Of a stretch of 64,000 bases of DNA, positions 51,116-63,100 are shown in pieces. The notes below the pieces were generated by a model. That model searched no databases, had not been told where the DNA came from, and saw only the letters and a program-made list of their open reading frames with translations. Both the position numbers and the translations under genes were made by a program. This DNA comes from Nematostella vectensis (lineage: Eukaryota; Cnidaria; Anthozoa; Actiniaria; Edwardsiidae): positions 18,164,927 through 18,228,926 of the forward strand of contig NC_064034.1 in NCBI RefSeq assembly GCF_932526225.1. The letters run 5' to 3'. Numbering within the stretch: the first letter of the stretch is position 1; every line of letters starts with the position of its first letter.

Positions 51116-54100
51116 TCATTCCTCCCATGGGCTGACATCTGTGTCTATGGCGATGCAGTTGTAGGAAGCGTATCGAATCTTCTCCTCCGCAACTTTTGCA
51201 CTACAGGTAGAAATAGAAATAGGATTGATGTTATGTTAAAGCAGCCAGTCATTTCGGAGGATCGAAAGATTTGTCGACTGGCTAAAATGGTTGTCCTGAA
51301 AGAGTTCGGAATGCAACGAAATGTAGGAAAAGCGATTTGTCCGACAAATCGCAGCTTTAAATGCTCTAGTAGACAATCCGCCCGACAGATTTCCGCGTGA
51401 AACTCGCCTTAAGTGTTAGTCCCGAAAGAGTACAATATGCATGGTATCCAGTAGGGCAATCAGGCATAGGTATCATATACAATATGCCCTATATGTCCAC
51501 CTTCAAAGGTTGGTTCTTACTAGGACGCAAGCGAAGCGCACGTTATTTTCCGACTCTCACTGGAACCCAAACGCAAGTGAACGATTCTCACTTTTTGCGA
51601 TTGTTTGAATGATTCTCACTTGCGTTGCGCTCTTGCAATTACCACCCTAGTGACCCTTCGCGCCTGAAATGTTGGAATAAACCCACGAAGGCTCTCTTAT
51701 GGCGTATATAGTAAATGAATTATCTTCCAGTTTTAGCTGTAATCACAGCATAGGAAAATCACTGACATAGCGTCAAGGTGTATGCGGTATCAGGATTTGC
51801 GCTTCTAGACCCCGTGAAAACGCCACTTGCGCCAAGGGTTTATTCTTAGAAACGCAAAGTTGCACGTACACACAGTATTTTACGAATGCAACAACATACG
51901 GATACAGGTAAGAAATCCAAGTCTGACCCACCTTGAGTACTTAGGGAGGAATAGTGTAGACGAGCACGTGGCTGCCTCGGGGAGCGAGTCTGTCTCCGCA
52001 TTGCTAGGGCAACGAAGATTTCAGTTTTAGTGTTAATTATGTATAATATAGCTTTTCGGGTCAATTTCTTCAAAATCTTTCTATCATTTTGGTTTTCCAC
52101 CTGCTTGTTTAGTACAAAAAGATTCTTTACCTAGTTCTTGCATAAATGGTTACTAGGGCTAGTAAAGTGACACAAAGGACGGCTGGGCAGCAGCAGACTT
52201 AGTGTTGACACAACTGGCCCTGAACCATTAATCCATAAAATAACCAATTCATGGATTTATGGTGCTATAACAAGGTCAATGAGAACTTGTAGAAACCAGG
52301 AGTGTCTGCAATAATGCATATCCGATTGACATGACGGAAAAACCTGGAAAACGCGCAATCCCAGATAGAGAAGACACAATTTCTTACAATGGCTATAGGT
52401 TCCTTGTATTACGGAGTGATTTTCAAAACACAAATAACGTGAGGCCGAAGTGCACATAACCAGATTTTGGCTTTCTAAGATAATTCTTCCTTGATCATCA
52501 TTGCCCTGTGAAATCAGCTCGGGGACGAAAAGCTCAAATTTCAATGACGCTTTACAAAACGTCGCATAAATTAAAAAAAAAAGTCGCACTTGATATTTTG
52601 TTTGCTATAAGTTACTAAGTACTCAGAGAAATTCTCCGCCTTATTCGATGTGAAATGGGCTTATTGGAAGCGTCACGTCATGTTTTTCCGTCATGTCGAT
52701 TACCCCTCATTGTCCGCAAGGAACTCTTCTCCCAGGTAGGTACTAGCCCCCTCCAGCCTCATCCGACTGAGCGTTGTATCGAGAAGACTAGGCACGAGTA
52801 GATAGCAAGGGCAAGTTTGGCACCACAGGAAACCCAAATCTTGTAAATGCGAAAAAAAGGTAACCACTCCACCAAGACGCGGAGGAGGCTAGGTAGATAT
52901 ATAACATTTAACTTTTTCCTGGTAGATATTTAACATTAAGCTTCGCCAGCTATGTACAAAATTACCTTCTTCCAGGGCAGATATATAATTGTGCGGGTAG
53001 TCTTCTACGTCCCGTCACGAAGCGAAGAAATCTACTTCGGTCCTCTGCAGAAAGAATGGGTATTGTCATTATTTGCAAATGATTTACACATTTCCGACAC
53101 TAGTGACGCAGATACACTTGTTTAACAGCAGCGAAGAAGGCTTACCATTAGTGAAGTTTTCCAGCGCGTTCCATAGGTCTTTGATCCTACGGTCGTTCTC
53201 GCTAATGTCTTCATAGTGGCCTGGAGATAGAATGAAAACACGGCAGGCTTGTGCTAGGATCAACTCATTGAGGAGAAATGAGTGTTTGTTACTCAAAATT
53301 CCAATACACAAGTAGAAGAGATACATATAGACCTCATTGCATTAAAAAAATAGGCCCGTAACATGTATGTAGCTACTGTAGCAAGTATTTACAACTGTTA
53401 TGTTATCACATATCTCTAGGTTATTTCTTAGTACAATCATACTATAAAAAGTATTGACAAACGGTATAAGACTCCTAAGGATTAAAAAAGAAAGAAAAAA
53501 AAAAGAGAACAAATTCAGTTGGGAGGGAATCGAACCCATGGCCTTACGCAATCTACGGACTCCGATCCCAGACCCAAACCACTTGGCCACGAAGTGCTCG
53601 TATTGAACCGTGAAAGACACGTCGGGCATGTCGAATTCCAGTTACTTTTCACAAAGATAAAATACCCGCTACAATTGATCACATTACTGTTGTAGGATAT
53701 GTATTTTACATTATTATCAAAAAAAGTGCAAAATCATCATTGAATGAGTAAATTTGCGGGGGCATGTTTTTGTATGAAATAATATATTTGAACCTACAGA
53801 GAACCTCAATAAAGCTTTGCTACTTGATTTGATGTCAAAAGGAATCGGATACGGGCGAAAAAACTTGAGCTCAAATACTCGAAATGACCAAATGGAGCGT
53901 GTTTACATGAGCTCGTGTGTTCCGGCACGTATTGCAAGCTCTTTATTAATCAATATCTTGACATAAAGTTTGAACGGCCATAACTCGGAATGTGAATGGA
54001 ATACAGCCGCGTTCTTGTTTATCAAACCAAGCTGCCATAGAAGCGAATATGTTAGAGTTGTTTAACAAACCCCAAAATCTTTTGATTATTTTTTTTCGAC

Positions 54101-57100
54101 ATGATGACATAGTCAAACCAAATGGAGCGTGTTTACATGAGCTCGTGTGTTCCGGCACGTATTGCAAGCTCTTTATTAATCAATATCTTGACATAAAGTT
54201 TGACCAAATGGAGCGTGTTTACATGAGCTCGTGTGTTCCGGCACATATTGCAAGCTCTTTATTAATCAATATCTTGACATAAAGTTTGAACGGCCATAAC
54301 TCGGAATGTGAATGGAATACAGCCGCGTTCTTGTTTATCAAACCAAGCTGCCATAGAAGCGAATATGTTAGAGTTGTTTAACAAACCCCAAAATCTTTTG
54401 ATTATTTTTTTTTCGACATGATGACATAGTAGCTACTCGCGCATGCGCAGTGGCTACAAAAAGGCCAATCAAGACCCCATCGCTTATGTACAGCAAGTCA
54501 CACATATCTTATAGAATATTTCCTTGGCCGACCATTTGATATCTGAAGAGGATGTAACGATTTTTTCCTGGTCGGGATTTTTGCTTGATCGAAATATAAC
54601 TGACATCTTTTTGAGTGCCTCGACTATGATATTTACGAATGGAATACCCATGGACTGATAGTGCTGAGGTTGGACTGCTTGACTTACTGCTCTTTTTGAG
54701 TGCCTTGACTATGATATTTACGAATGGAATACCCATGGACTGATAGTGCTGAGGTCAGACTGCCTGACTTCTGCTCTTTTTGAGTGCCTTGACTATGATA
54801 TTTACGAATGGAATACCCATGGACTGATAGTCCTGAGGTGAGACTGCCTGACTTCTGCTCTTTTTGAGTGCCTCGACTATGATATTTACGAATGGAATAC
54901 CCATGGACTGATAGTGCTGAGGTTGGACTGCCTGACTTACTGCTCTTTTTGAGTGCCTTGACTATGATATTTACGAATGGAATACCCATGGACTGATAGT
55001 CCTGAGGTGAGACTGCCTGACTTCTGCTCTTTTTGAGTGCCTCGACTATCATATTTACGAATCGAATACCCATGGACTGATAGTTCTGAGGTGAGACTGC
55101 CTGACTTACTGCTCTTTTTGAGTGCCTTGGCTATGATATTTACGAATGGAATACCCATGGACTGATAGTCCTGAGGTGAGACTGACTGACTTACTGCTCT
55201 TTTTGAGTGCCTCGACTATGATATTTACGAATGGAATACCCATGGACTGATAGTCCTGAGGTGAAACTGACTGACTTACTGCTCTTTTTGAGTGCCTTGA
55301 CTATGATATTTACGAATGGAATACCCATGGACTGATAGTCCTGAAGTGAGACTGACTGACTTACTGCTCTTTTTGAGTGCCTCGACTATGATATTTACGA
55401 ATGGAATACCCATGGACTGATAGTTCTGAGGTGAGACTGCCTGACTTCCTGCTCTTTTTGAGTGCCTTGACTATAATATTTACGAATGGAATACCCATGG
55501 ACTGATAGTACTGAGGTAAGACTGCCTGACTTCTGCTCTTTTTGAGTGCCTTGACTATGATATTTACGAATGGAATACCCATGGACTGATAGTGCTAAGG
55601 TGAGACTGACTGACTTACTGCTCTTTTTGAGTGCCTCGACTATGATATTTACGAATAAAATACCCATGGACTGATAGTGCTGAGGTCAGACTGCCTGACT
55701 TACTGCTCTTTTTGAGTGCCTCGACGGTGATCTCCGGGTCCCCGCACACCTTCTTCTCCAGCTCCTGCCACGTGATGAGGTCCAGCACGGCACGAGGGAC
55801 CACCTTCAGCATACCCCTCCTGATGGCCTCGACCTGACGAACGAAACGCAACCTTAGCAACCATGTTAGAGCCTTAGCAACTCAATACACCTTGGCAACC
55901 ATGTTAGAGCCTTGGCAACGAAATACAGCCTTGGCAACCATGTTAGAGCCTTGGCAACGTAATACAACCTTAACAACCATGTTTAAGCCTTGGCAACGAA
56001 ATACAACCTTAGCAACCATGTTAGAGCCTTGACGACCATGTGATAGCCTTAACAATAAAATACAGTCATGGCAACAAAATTCAGCCTTGGCAACCACATT
56101 AAGGCCTTGGCCACTTGATGAAGCCAGAAACAAACTGAGGGACCATATTCAACATGCCCCAATTTGTTTTATGGCACTGTAAGCATGCCCCTTCTGAGCC
56201 TCCCACCGCAACAAATCCTTAACAGAAACAGCAAAGGCTCAGCCGTAGCAACAGAGGTAAGGCCTAGCAACCCAGGGGAGTCCTTAGCAACAGAAAGGAC
56301 TGGAAGTTCGTTTTTGTTTGAATGAAAAGTTGTCTTGTTTGTGGCATGCTATCACTGTAGCACCTGCTGTATTATTTTGTAAGGAGGGGTTCCATACTTC
56401 CATACTTAACTGACCAGTCTAGTCCCACACGTCCTTACTGGGTTGCCTGTGCTCTGAGATGAACCGTTGGGCAGCCTGCTATCTGGGTCAAGTTCCCTGT
56501 GACGTCATAACTCTTACCAGCCACAGTGAACCCGATAAGAAAACCGGGTAAGAACGCCTGGGACTAGGCTGAATACAGGAATCCCGAATAGAATGCCTGG
56601 GACTAGGCTGAACACAGGAAGCCCGGTAAGAACGCCTGGGACTAGGCTGAACACAGGAATCCCGGTAAGAACACCTGTGAATAGGCTGAACACAAGAAGC
56701 CCGGTAAGAACACCTGTGACTAGGCTGAACACAGGAAGCCCGGTAAGAACACCTATGAATAGGCTGAACACAAAAAGCCCGGTAAGAACGCCTGGGACTA
56801 GGCTGAACACAGGAAACCCAGTAAGAACACCTGTGAATAGGCTGAACACAAGAAGCCTGGTAAGAACGCCTGGGACTAGGCTGAACACAGGAAACCCGGT
56901 AAGAACGCCTGTGACTAGGCTGCCACGTGACATTAATTCTTTCGTATGGGATTGACCAAAGCAAAAATAAGGAAAACCCCAAGACCAATGTACCTGTAGT
57001 TTGCTCTCGAACATGCGTGCCTCTTGCACCAGTCGACAGTACTCCTTCCTCTCCTCGAAGTCCACGTAGCGTTCTGCACCCCCCGGAGCCAAGCTTATTA

Positions 57101-60100
57101 GCGTATTATCACTGAGTACCTGCAGGGGGGAGCACACATATTAGGTACTGGATGCTGCACGAAATGCAACATAGAGGCATTAAAATACATACCGCGGTGA
57201 ATGTGAGCACACCGCTGAACTTGGTGTCGAACGTTTCGCGGTCCATAGACTCGAGCGTCTCGAGAAGTTTGACCTGGGCAAAGTCCACAGACTGAAAGTC
57301 ACGTGACCATGATACGCGCTCGCCCACGAGCTGCTTCCACGTGTAGGATGCCAAAGAGAGCACCTAACGGTGGGATAAATAGCAACAACCTCTGAACTGA
57401 TGGTAAAGAGAGCACCTAACGGTGGGATAAATAGCAACAACCTCTGAACTGATGGTAAGGGGAGCACCTAACGGTGGGATAAATAGCAACAACCTCTGAA
57501 CTGATGGTAAGGGGAGCACCTAACGGTGGGATAAATAGCAACAACCTCTAACTGATGGTAAGGAGAGCACCTAACGGTGGGATAAATAGCAACAACCTCT
57601 GAACTGATGGTAAGGGGAGCACCTAACGGTGGGATAAATAGCAACAACCTCTGAACTGATGGGAAAGAGAGCACCTAATGGTGGGATAAATAGCAACAAC
57701 CTCTGAACTGATGGTAAGGGGAGCACCTAACGGTGGGATAAATAGCAACAACCTCTGAACTGATGGTAAGGGGAGCACCTAACGGTGGGATAAATAGCAA
57801 CAAGTTCTGAACAGGTTGCAAAGAGAGTTCCTAATGGTGGGATAAATAGCAACGAGTTTTGAACGGGTTGCAAAGAGAGCTCCTAACGGTGGGATAAATA
57901 GCAACAACTTCTGGAACAATTTCAAAGAGAGTACCTAACTTGGGGATAAATAGCAACAAATTCTGAACTGATGGAACTAAACTGATTGAACTGAACTAGT
58001 GGTAATGAGAGCACCTAACGGTGGGCCAAGTAACAACAAGTTCTGGACTGATGACACTGAGCTGATGGTAAAGAGAGCACTGAAGTGTTTTGAAATAAGC
58101 GCGAAGGAAGAAGACAACAGGGACACTATTAAGGAAGAAACCGATAAACCCTGGATTTAGTTACAAGAAAAGTCATTGAGGTGGAGAGTCCTATGATTCC
58201 CTTAAACGTGCTACAGTAAACTTATATAAACAATAAAAAAATCCATTCAAACCTGAAAATCAAATAACCAAAAATATGCTCTGTAATAGCTTCTTTTCTA
58301 CCTTCGCACGCATTATTTCTCCATTTCCTTTGTGAACTTAACCAGCGTGGTATGGGGAAATAAAAAATAAAATAAATAAAAACAGGGGTTTCCATGAGCC
58401 AAGAAATCCCACGTACCAAGTGTTCTCTCCCACTGCGAAGACACCCTCCCATGACCATACCGATCCACTCGAACTTAGCGAGTTCCTTGCAGGAAGGGTT
58501 GGGTAGGTACGTGTCTCGGTTCACATTGGATGAGTCGTGTAGCTAGGGAGAGAGGAGGTTCAAATCAGATGAGTCGAGTGGCTGGAAAAACGTTGATGTA
58601 AAAAATGGACAGGCAAGCACATTTATAGGTATTTTCATGATCGTTCACTTATTGGCGGCCAAGGGGAGGTTCACGTTTACCCTGCACACTTCCAGTGTAC
58701 GCGCCTGGGAAGAGAAATAAGTGTCCCCCCCTTCCCTGATGTTTCTCATGCATTGTTTCCATGCCGCTTGTGTCCCTATGCTCTATCATCGTTAGTAGAG
58801 GGGACTGGTTTGGAAACCCGGCGAACTACAAAGAGACATGTTATTGTTCTCTTATATCCGAGTTATTTGACTATGACCGTGCACAAGAGATTATTAGTCG
58901 GGCTACCTGTGGTAGGCCGACTTGAGATTTACGTTTTTTCCGTTTCTTCCTCCACAAAATTTAAAAATTGCGCAACAATATCCTTTTATGGCAAAGCCCG
59001 AAACCACGTGCGTCATACGCTTCCAACTTTCTAGATCCGCCATTATCTATCGAGCGTGTATTTTAGTTTTGGTGTTTTTGTTTAATAGCTACTTTCCAGC
59101 TTTCTTGGATGCTTCCAATGACTGTGATATATTAGAAAAAGCTGCACAGTTGTCTTTAATTCACGATCATGGAACTAGATCTCGATACGCAAAGTTTGTT
59201 TTGTTTGGTAACCATCGCTCTCGCGTTGTAAGAAGACGAAGCATAGAACCAAGTGGGATTCCAAAGAAACAGCTTGCACGTGCTTTTCATTAAAGCAGAT
59301 ACATAAGAAGACTTGTTCGAAATAATATCGTGAAAAATTTACCAAAGTCATCTCGAATTCATGACTAACCGGTATTACGAAGAAATCTTCATTCTATGAC
59401 GAAGGATTTGTGAGCACGACGTCTGGTCAGCGTTTTTCATAATAAGGTATATTCCTATAAACAGAGGCAGAGTAAGAATAATAAAGTAAAATGGAAAAGT
59501 CGATGAAGCCCATGTGGGTGTAATTATCAATTTAGCAGCAGCCATATTTCGACATATTATTTTAAAAAAAATGTCACTCACAGAGAGAATTGTTGCAAGT
59601 TTAATCTTTGTAGAAACTATCCTGGCCCTGTTATTGATTCCACTAAAACAACAATTGCATCATATAGTGATGGAAATGTAGCATTATTTGGATCAAATTC
59701 TGTCGCCAGTGTGTGGCTATCATTGCTGTCAACTCTCCCGCATTAGGCGGGTGTCTCAAGATTTTGAACCTTTTCTCAAGCCTAATTTTCTTGAAAGTAT
59801 CCATACTTTTACTTATTCAGCTATCTTTTTGATACTTCTGATACATTCACTTTATTTTCTCAAGATTTTTCCTAAAGCGAGGTTGACAGACATTGGCTAT
59901 GTCTTTGTGTGCCCTCATATATAAGATCATAATAATCACTTCTACCTCACTGTATTTGGTCAATATCACGAACTTTGGTAATGAATTGTATACCAGTTTA
60001 TCAGCTTTATCAAGACAATATCGTGTTTGATGTTGACAGAAGTGCCTGAAATCAATCACAATGTTTGACATTAACTATCAGCTTCAATACAGTCCAAGCT

Positions 60101-63100
60101 ATACTGGCAGTATACATGATATGGTGACAGAAGGTTTTGACTATTCTATGTGTTTTGATCTTTTACAAACATTATTAGAGAAAAATACAGGTCTTTCATT
60201 TTGACTGTTGGTTCAAATATTGTGGCTATGTATTGTACTGCAGATGGAGGATTTAAAACATTTGATTCTCATTCCAGAAATTTGTTTGGTATGGCCAGTT
60301 CTCTAGGATCTTGTGTATTGTTAGAGATATCATCATTAAATGATTTTATAAACTATTTCAGAGCTCTCTAATAATAATTCAAACTACATTTTTAGCTAAA
60401 GGGTGTAATGCAAATTGAAGCATCTGCCAATACTAATTATATTAACCAATCAATGCATGGACATGGAGTTTCCTATCATCAATCAAATGAAAATAAGGGC
60501 TCAAATCTTGAGGTTAGAAAACATTTTTTTGTATTGTAAGATGCTGCTGTGCTAATTCTTTTTATTCCATTTGCTTTTCTGTTGTTACTGGAATTCACAA
60601 ACCCTAGATGCATTTGTTTATTATGGAAATTATTTATAAGGTTCTAAACACTCCATCTTTTACAAACTTCACCCCGCTAAACGCCTCCCAAGCGTCTTGT
60701 TTTTAATTACACGTCATGACAGTTGGTGTTAAGAGTAATAAGTCAGACATTAGCTGTCTTCACTAGTCTATGTTCGGACAATAGCCCGACTAAAATCTTG
60801 CTCGCAAGATCTTGTTTTGAGTAAACGAAGAATACATAGTTGCTCTCTGCATCAATACCGCACTTGGAACTTTAGAAAAATCTTCAGTATTGATGCAGAC
60901 TCGTACAAACGCTTCTATACTTTCCGTGAAAGCTCACCGAGTTTGTTTTAAAGAGCCCCACTCACTATAGAGTTTTAGCGCTGCTCGGCACAAAAAATAA
61001 ACGTGGCTGTATAAAATTAACTTTTTAGGGCTGTAGAACTCGTGATATAATAGCGATAAACCCTGCGAAGTGATAAAAACAAAGATTAAAAGAAAGCGAA
61101 TAAAACTAGCAAAGTTAAAAAAATTTAACAATTAATAAATTTCGTCCATATGTTTTCTTGTACTGTACGCTTGGTTTGTGCAGGTTCTTGATCACGTGAC
61201 ATGGTTTGTCTAACATCAGAGAGCGCCTATTGTTTATGTCCTTTGAAGTTCGCCGGGTTTCCTTATCATGATCCTAACCCTCTACTACCTATAGCTCTTT
61301 GCAACAAGTCCCCAAGGATAGTTCCACAACAGTTTCTCGTACAGACACTTTTGTTAATTAAACCCACTCCCTGCCATACGCTGCCACCCTAACGTACACC
61401 TGAACACAACTGTTGAGCCACCTACCTGATTGGGGCTCCGCACAAAGTAGTTGAGAGGCATGGGATCGTCCATGGAGCTAGGACATAGTTCTTCTGCCAT
61501 GTCAGCCAAGGAGTCGCGGAATCCGCCACCTGATAACAACATCGCAATGTTACTATAAAGAGATCACTATTCAAAAGTTACCCACTGATATCAACATCAC
61601 TATCTACTACCACTATTGTCTCTTGCAGCTAGAACGCTGGATTACGTAGGCGTAGATACAACGAGGTCGAGTCAAAGGCCTAAACGAAGCAGTAGGCAGC
61701 CACCATAAAACTACCGTCTGCCCATGGAGCACAGCCAAGGGTAGAAGCCCTTGTTGTGTATGCAACAGGTGCTTTGATTCAAGAGTCCTTCAAAAGATAA
61801 CTTCCACATGGCCCCCTGCATATTTCAGATATAAAAGATGACATTTTATATTTAACCCCTTTTATGCAATCATCCTTCAATTCTTGTTGTGCATTTCAAA
61901 TTTCAAAAATAACATTATAGTTTCTTTCACTCCTTACAACAATCCTCCCTACATCTGCCATCATTAATGCTGTAGAAAGTGTCATGTTTTACCTTGGTCG
62001 ATGATTCCTTCTGATAGAAATTTACACTCCCACCACTGGTCATACCGGCCAGACCATCTAGTCAGACAGAGAGCAGTTAACAAAATTTCTAAAACAAAAG
62101 CAAGGAATAATATAGAATAAGAATTCAGTACCTGAAATCTAGTTTTACACCACACTTCTCTGGGTGAAGGCCTTCATAAAGCTAAAAAAAAAATGCGAGT
62201 CATGTTTAATGTGTACGTTGTGGGTGTTGCAACCATGCCGACATTGATGGCGAAAACAGCAAACATTGCTGGACCAGAAATTCCTGCGCTGTTGCTGTAC
62301 ACAATGAATAAGAATTAAAATGAACTCTTGCCTTACAGACACCCAGATATTATAAACACCTTAGAAATACAATCCCTGTTACTGAAATACAAAGAATTGA
62401 CTGACTGTACAGTAGCTTGCCATCATTTTCTCTGTCTTGCCATCAACTGAGCAAAGCAGTGCCAGTAATGGCTTGCTGGCTGGTGTTTATACTGTTGGCA
62501 CAGGACTTAGGATAGATGACAAATGTCACAGGTCTCAGGGGCATTAACTGTGCTTCTCACCTGGTGAAACATGGAATATTTTGCATCCGGATCCTGAGAT
62601 GGGTCAGCCCTGTGCTCAGCGGCTAGTCGTCTATTGATGAATAACTTGGGCATCTTCTCAGGTGAGCTGCTTTCAAAATTGAACCATGCATAGGTAAACA
62701 ACCCTGTAAATCAGCTCTTTTCTTGTGGTATAATTGATTATTGTTGTATCCCCCCCCTTACTTACCAGGTTTGGGATTCTTTGAGGAACTTCTCTATAAG
62801 ATTGCCTCTGTATCTTGATAAAGGCAAAAGTTGTCTTATGGCCTGAGATAGAAATAGAAGGGAGAAAATCAGTAGAAGAACACTGAGGGAAGTAAAAAGG
62901 TGGAAAAAGAGGTTTGGTACACAAAAATCCAGGGACTCTCTATACTGAATACACAAGGTGTACTCATCCAAAAAAATTATTAGTTCAAACCCCTTGTCTT
63001 TGATTATTGTTCTTACTCACAATTTTTTAAAAAAATCGGCCACTCCTGGGGTATGGGTGTGTCTGGAGGGGAGGGGGGTTGCAGTGTGCATGTGTGCACA

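Noticed and set aside
51332-51352. 21-bp perfect palindrome GCGATTTGTC-C-GACAAATCGC as an operator-like site
   Set aside because: It is near other short inverted motifs in likely mobile-element debris close to the HECTD3 3' exon; nothing indicates regulation.
52319-52706. 9-bp target duplication around the second family B element
   Set aside because: The flanks TATCCGATT and GATTACCCC share only GATT; only the first copy has a clean duplication.
53526-53589. Functional tRNA gene
   Set aside because: The A and B boxes are good, but the acceptor stem does not pair and no convincing anticodon arm forms.
54509-55667. Several minus-strand frames of 73-129 codons with [11 protein letters not shown]-type repeats
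   Set aside because: They are frames of the 85-bp array, not separate genes; each ends at the TAA of a repeated donor.
54608-55726. CRISPR-like array of regularly spaced repeats
   Set aside because: The units are contiguous and carry no unique spacers; the context is a eukaryotic intron, so this is a minisatellite. The same applies to 49662-49949, 56543-56931 and 57356-58030.
56488-56988. 166-codon repeat protein on the minus strand
   Set aside because: It is the 39-bp minisatellite in an alternative frame, with no start context.
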